7,528 nt of DNA from contig JBAZMG010000049.1 in NCBI GenBank assembly GCA_041649895.1, forward strand, positions 1-7,528. The letters run 5' to 3'. The DNA is from STD1-204 sp041649895. GTDB lineage: Bacteria > Patescibacteriota > Minisyncoccia > Minisyncoccales > Minisyncoccaceae. Each line of letters starts with the position of its first letter. The stretch's first letter is position 1. The position numbers and the translations under genes are program-made. Below, one piece after another: positions 5,393-7,528 of the stretch. The notes beneath the pieces were generated by a model, which was not told where the DNA came from, did no database searches, and saw nothing but the letters and a program-made list of their open reading frames with translations.

Positions 5393-6340
5393 TTATCGCA
5401 AAAGTTCTCCGCCGTTGCTTAAAATATCTTCGGCGTCGTTAACTATTTCTTCCATAATTTCTTCGCAGGTCTTTACTTCCATAATTCCTCCGGCGCAAAA
5501 TCCGCACAGAAGCGGAACAATATCAATGTTCCCGCTACCGCCCACTTTCGCTCCGGCAAATCGGCCCGCGTCTATTTCTTCGGGAAAAGGATTTTTTTCT
5601 TCCATTTTTTTAATGTTTTCCGATAGTTTGTTTTTTATGGCGCGAATCGGGTGTCCGGTGAATCTCGCCACAACAGTAATGTCTTCGTCGGTCGCTTCAA
5701 GGATCGCGCGCTTGTAATTATCGTGTATTTGGCACTCTGTTGATGCCATAAATCTTGTCCCGATTTGCGCTCCATCGGCTCCCAATACAAGCGCGGACGC
5801 GAAAGTGGCGCCGTTAAAAATACCTCCGGCCGCGATCAATGGAATTTTTTTGATCACATTGCGCGCCTGCGGGACCAGGCAAAAAGTGGAATTTTCTCCG
5901 ATATGTCCGCCGGATTCCATTCCTTCCACCACTACCGCGTCAACATCGTTCTCTTCCATCTTTTGGGCCAATCGGACGGTCGGAACAACGGGTATGACCT
6001 TTATCTTGGCGCGTTTTAAGTAAGGAAGCACGGGCAAAGGATTGCCGCCTCCGGTAAAGACAATGGGTACTCTATGTTTTATTATTACTTTTATCAGATC
6101 TCCCACATTGGGATTTTGCATCAATAGATTTATGCCAAAAGGTTTATCGGTCAGTTCTTTCGTTTTCTTGATTTCGCCTTCCAGCCAATCGGGTGAGGCA
6201 AAGCCCGATCCGATCACTCCCAATCCTCCCGAGTTTGAAACCGCGGAAACAAGGATTGATTCGGAAACACCCGCCATACCACCCTGTATTATCGGGTATT
6301 TAATGTTTAAAGCTTTGGTAAGTTTATTGTTTTCAAACAT
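5393..6340 (-). CDS. fabK: Enoyl-ACP reductase II (FMN-dependent)
   Basis: Reduces trans-2-enoyl-ACP to acyl-ACP with FMN and NAD(P)H, the last step of each elongation cycle. The 315-residue TIM barrel follows Streptococcus pneumoniae FabK closely in remembered motifs: YPIIQGGMAGVSE (15-27), GLGVIGSG (39-46), LTDKPFGINLL (63-73), VIPVVPTVRLAQKME (115-129), VVEGMESGGHIG (137-148; H146 is the likely catalytic histidine), IAAGGIFNG, ADGAQIGTRFMAS and GHPIRAIKNKL. This places it with FabK rather than with nitronate-degrading enzymes of the same fold. It starts 13 bases after the stop of the upstream fusion gene, without a Shine-Dalgarno site, and plsC follows after five bases. The C-terminal part has an extra CGFC pair (after residue 270) of unknown meaning. 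Its neighbour encodes a second enzyme of the same fold. Confidence 0.92.
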   Translation of the reverse strand: MFENNKLTKALNIKYPIIQGGMAGVSESILVSAVSNSGGLGVIGSGFASPDWLEGEIKKTKELTDKPFGINLLMQNPNVGDLIKVIIKHRVPIVFTGGGNPLPVLPYLKRAKIKVIPVVPTVRLAQKMEENDVDAVVVEGMESGGHIGENSTFCLVPQARNVIKKIPLIAAGGIFNGATFASALVLGADGAQIGTRFMASTECQIHDNYKRAILEATDEDITVVARFTGHPIRAIKNKLSENIKKMEEKNPFPEEIDAGRFAGAKVGGSGNIDIVPLLCGFCAGGIMEVKTCEEIMEEIVNDAEDILSNGGELLR

Positions 6341-6346
6341 ATTTTT

Positions 6347-6352
6347 ATTATA
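6347..6352 (-). promoter_or_regulatory. Possible internal -10 box before fabK
   Basis: A TATAAT on the minus strand, six bases before the fabK ATG and next to the stop of the upstream gene. It mirrors the arrangement before the pilin gene (TATAAT, seven AT bases, ATG), suggesting an internal leaderless promoter. No -35 box is recognisable and the 13-base gap is AT-rich, so chance is a real alternative. Confidence 0.25.
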
Positions 6353-6353
6353 A

Positions 6354-7528
6354 TTAGGAGTGTTGGATTAAGGGATTTTTAATTAGAATTTCATTTGCTT
6401 CATCAACGAGTTCTTTTAATAATTCCTTGACGGTAATTATTTTTTTTATCCTCCAGGCGTTAGCTCCCGCGAAAACCAAACCGTTTTCCAGGTCTCCCTT
6501 TCGCGCGTTTTCGAGCGCTTTCAAGATGCAATAGCTTTTATCGCAAACCGGACCGATGCATCCCTGGCATTCGTTTATGCTAACTTTCGGCGCGGCATTA
6601 TTTAAAACTTTTTCAACGAACGCGGTTTTAATGGCGCGGCCCGGAAGACCCACGGGAGAATGGACAATAACAAGATCTTCTTCCTTGGCGTTGATGTATG
6701 CCTCTTTGAATTTTATATCGGCGTCGCACTCTTCCGTGGCGACAAATCTTGTCGCCATTTGCACACCCTTGGCTCCGGCCCGCAGCATTTCCACAATGTC
6801 TCTGCCATTGAAAATTCCTCCCGCCGCGATCACCGGTATTTTTACATCCGCGACCGCTTCTTTAATGATATCGATGGTTTTTCTAAAGGGATGCCCCTTT
6901 GGGAAACCAAGGTGGCCTCCGGCCTCGCAGCCTTCTATTATTACTCCCGAGGCTCCGGCCTCTTCCGCTTTTTTTGCCACTTTGGCGGACGAAGCGATGG
7001 CGAATACGGGAATGTTCTTTTGCCCGGCTATTTCAAAAATATCTTGTCGGAAACCGGCACCCTGGATAATGAGGTCTATTCCCTCTTCCGCGGCCGCGTT
7101 CACGAGTTCGCGGAAATGCCCGACCACGCCCATAATATTAATTCCGATCACGCTGTCCTTTCCCGCGATTTCCCTCGCTTTTCGTATTTCTTTTTTCACC
7201 TCCGCGGGATCGCTCATTCCGGAAATAGCGATAATACCGATGGCGCCTTCTTTTGCCACGGCGCCGGCCAATTTATGAAGAGATACTCGCACCGCCATAC
7301 CGCCTTGGATGATCGGCAATCTGGCGAAAATCTTTCCTATTTTCAGCGTTGGCAGTTTAAAAATTTTATTCGTGCTTTCTTCTTTGTCGATTGCGTTTTC
7401 GCCGGTTTTATTTTTTATTTCTTCCGCCTTTTTTTTAAGTTCATCTTTATCGATTACAGCCACAGTAAATCTTACTTCGCATTTTTTGCTGTTGTTCACG
7501 TATGCTTCGCCGATAAAGTTCGCGATCT
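6354..7528 (-). CDS. FabZ-like hotdog domain end fused to FabK/nitronate-monooxygenase-like reductase, 5' partial
   Basis: The reading frame is open to the right edge, so its true start is outside the window; a GTG at 7499 (used for numbering here) is the first possible start inside but has no ribosome site and falls within a conserved motif. Reading from the edge, IANFIGEAYV-NNSKKCEVRFTVAVIDKDE matches the last strands of FabZ 3-hydroxyacyl-ACP dehydratase (compare F-GEAYVDG--ACEAELTFAI). A lysine- and glutamate-rich linker (about 20-46) follows, then an FMN TIM barrel: LPIIQGGMAV (61-70), IIEGCEAGGHLG (187-198; H196 likely catalytic), IPVIAAGGIFNG (221-232) and GVQMATRF (245-252). The C-terminal region has C311, C314, C319 and C324 (CX2CX4CX4C), possibly metal- or Fe-S-binding. 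Inferred: dehydration and enoyl reduction by one chain. It may instead reduce another substrate, since FabK is encoded next to it. Confidence 0.85.
   Translation of the reverse strand, partial: IANFIGEAYVNNSKKCEVRFTVAVIDKDELKKKAEEIKNKTGENAIDKEESTNKIFKLPTLKIGKIFARLPIIQGGMAVRVSLHKLAGAVAKEGAIGIIAISGMSDPAEVKKEIRKAREIAGKDSVIGINIMGVVGHFRELVNAAAEEGIDLIIQGAGFRQDIFEIAGQKNIPVFAIASSAKVAKKAEEAGASGVIIEGCEAGGHLGFPKGHPFRKTIDIIKEAVADVKIPVIAAGGIFNGRDIVEMLRAGAKGVQMATRFVATEECDADIKFKEAYINAKEEDLVIVHSPVGLPGRAIKTAFVEKVLNNAAPKVSINECQGCIGPVCDKSYCILKALENARKGDLENGLVFAGANAWRIKKIITVKELLKELVDEANEILIKNPLIQHS

Noticed and set aside
6556..7278. Plus-strand open frame of 240 codons
   Set aside because: It lies wholly antisense to the reductase fusion, whose conserved motifs fix the coding strand; the translation is low-complexity and matches no family I know.
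1..7528. Alternative genetic code (UGA as glycine), as in Gracilibacteria/Absconditabacteria
   Set aside because: All genes read at full length with the standard code, with no in-frame UGA at glycine positions; all visible stops are TAA.

Overview
The window looks like a piece of a Patescibacteria (CPR) genome, most likely a Parcubacteria-type lineage. This is inferred from three things seen in the sequence: a pilin-like protein with a LamG-like start, compact same-strand genes that overlap or nearly touch with few Shine-Dalgarno sites, and short GC-rich palindromic repeats that sit inside genes as well as between them and encode peptides such as AFAKATA and SQRSRGEGG. No in-frame UGA is needed and every visible stop is TAA, so the standard bacterial code fits. 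The assignment rests on pattern recognition and no marker gene is present.

Every gene is on the minus strand, so the transcript reads from the right edge to the left. From 7528 down to 500 lies a tight seven-gene run for fatty-acid synthesis. (1) The C-terminal end of a FabZ-like hotdog dehydratase domain runs in frame into a nitronate-monooxygenase/FabK-like flavin reductase domain; its 5' end is outside the window. (2) FabK, enoyl-ACP reductase II. (3) PlsC, 1-acylglycerol-3-phosphate acyltransferase. (4) AccC, biotin carboxylase. (5) A biotin carboxyl carrier protein. (6) BirA, a minimal biotin-protein ligase. (7) A fused AccD-type carboxyltransferase of the PccB family. Genes 1 to 6 are separated by at most 13 bases or overlap; a 61-base spacer or leader precedes the seventh.

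Together these genes would biotinylate the carrier protein (BirA), carboxylate biotin (AccC), move CO2 to acetyl-CoA to give malonyl-CoA (carboxyltransferase), complete the dehydration and enoyl-reduction steps of chain elongation (FabZ-like/FabK), and esterify acyl chains into phosphatidic acid (PlsC). The missing Fab genes (condensing enzyme, ketoreductase, malonyl transferase, ACP) are expected upstream, beyond the right edge. Most CPR bacteria are thought to lack fatty-acid synthesis, which makes the locus notable if the taxonomy holds.

Between 370 and 499 there are two tandem hairpins, with a U-rich tail on the minus-strand transcript, that probably end the operon. A TATAAT box then lies seven bases before the start of a pilin-like gene that runs off the left edge (369 to 1). 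No stretch longer than 300 bases lacks a gene, and I saw no tRNA, rRNA, CRISPR array or insertion sequence.
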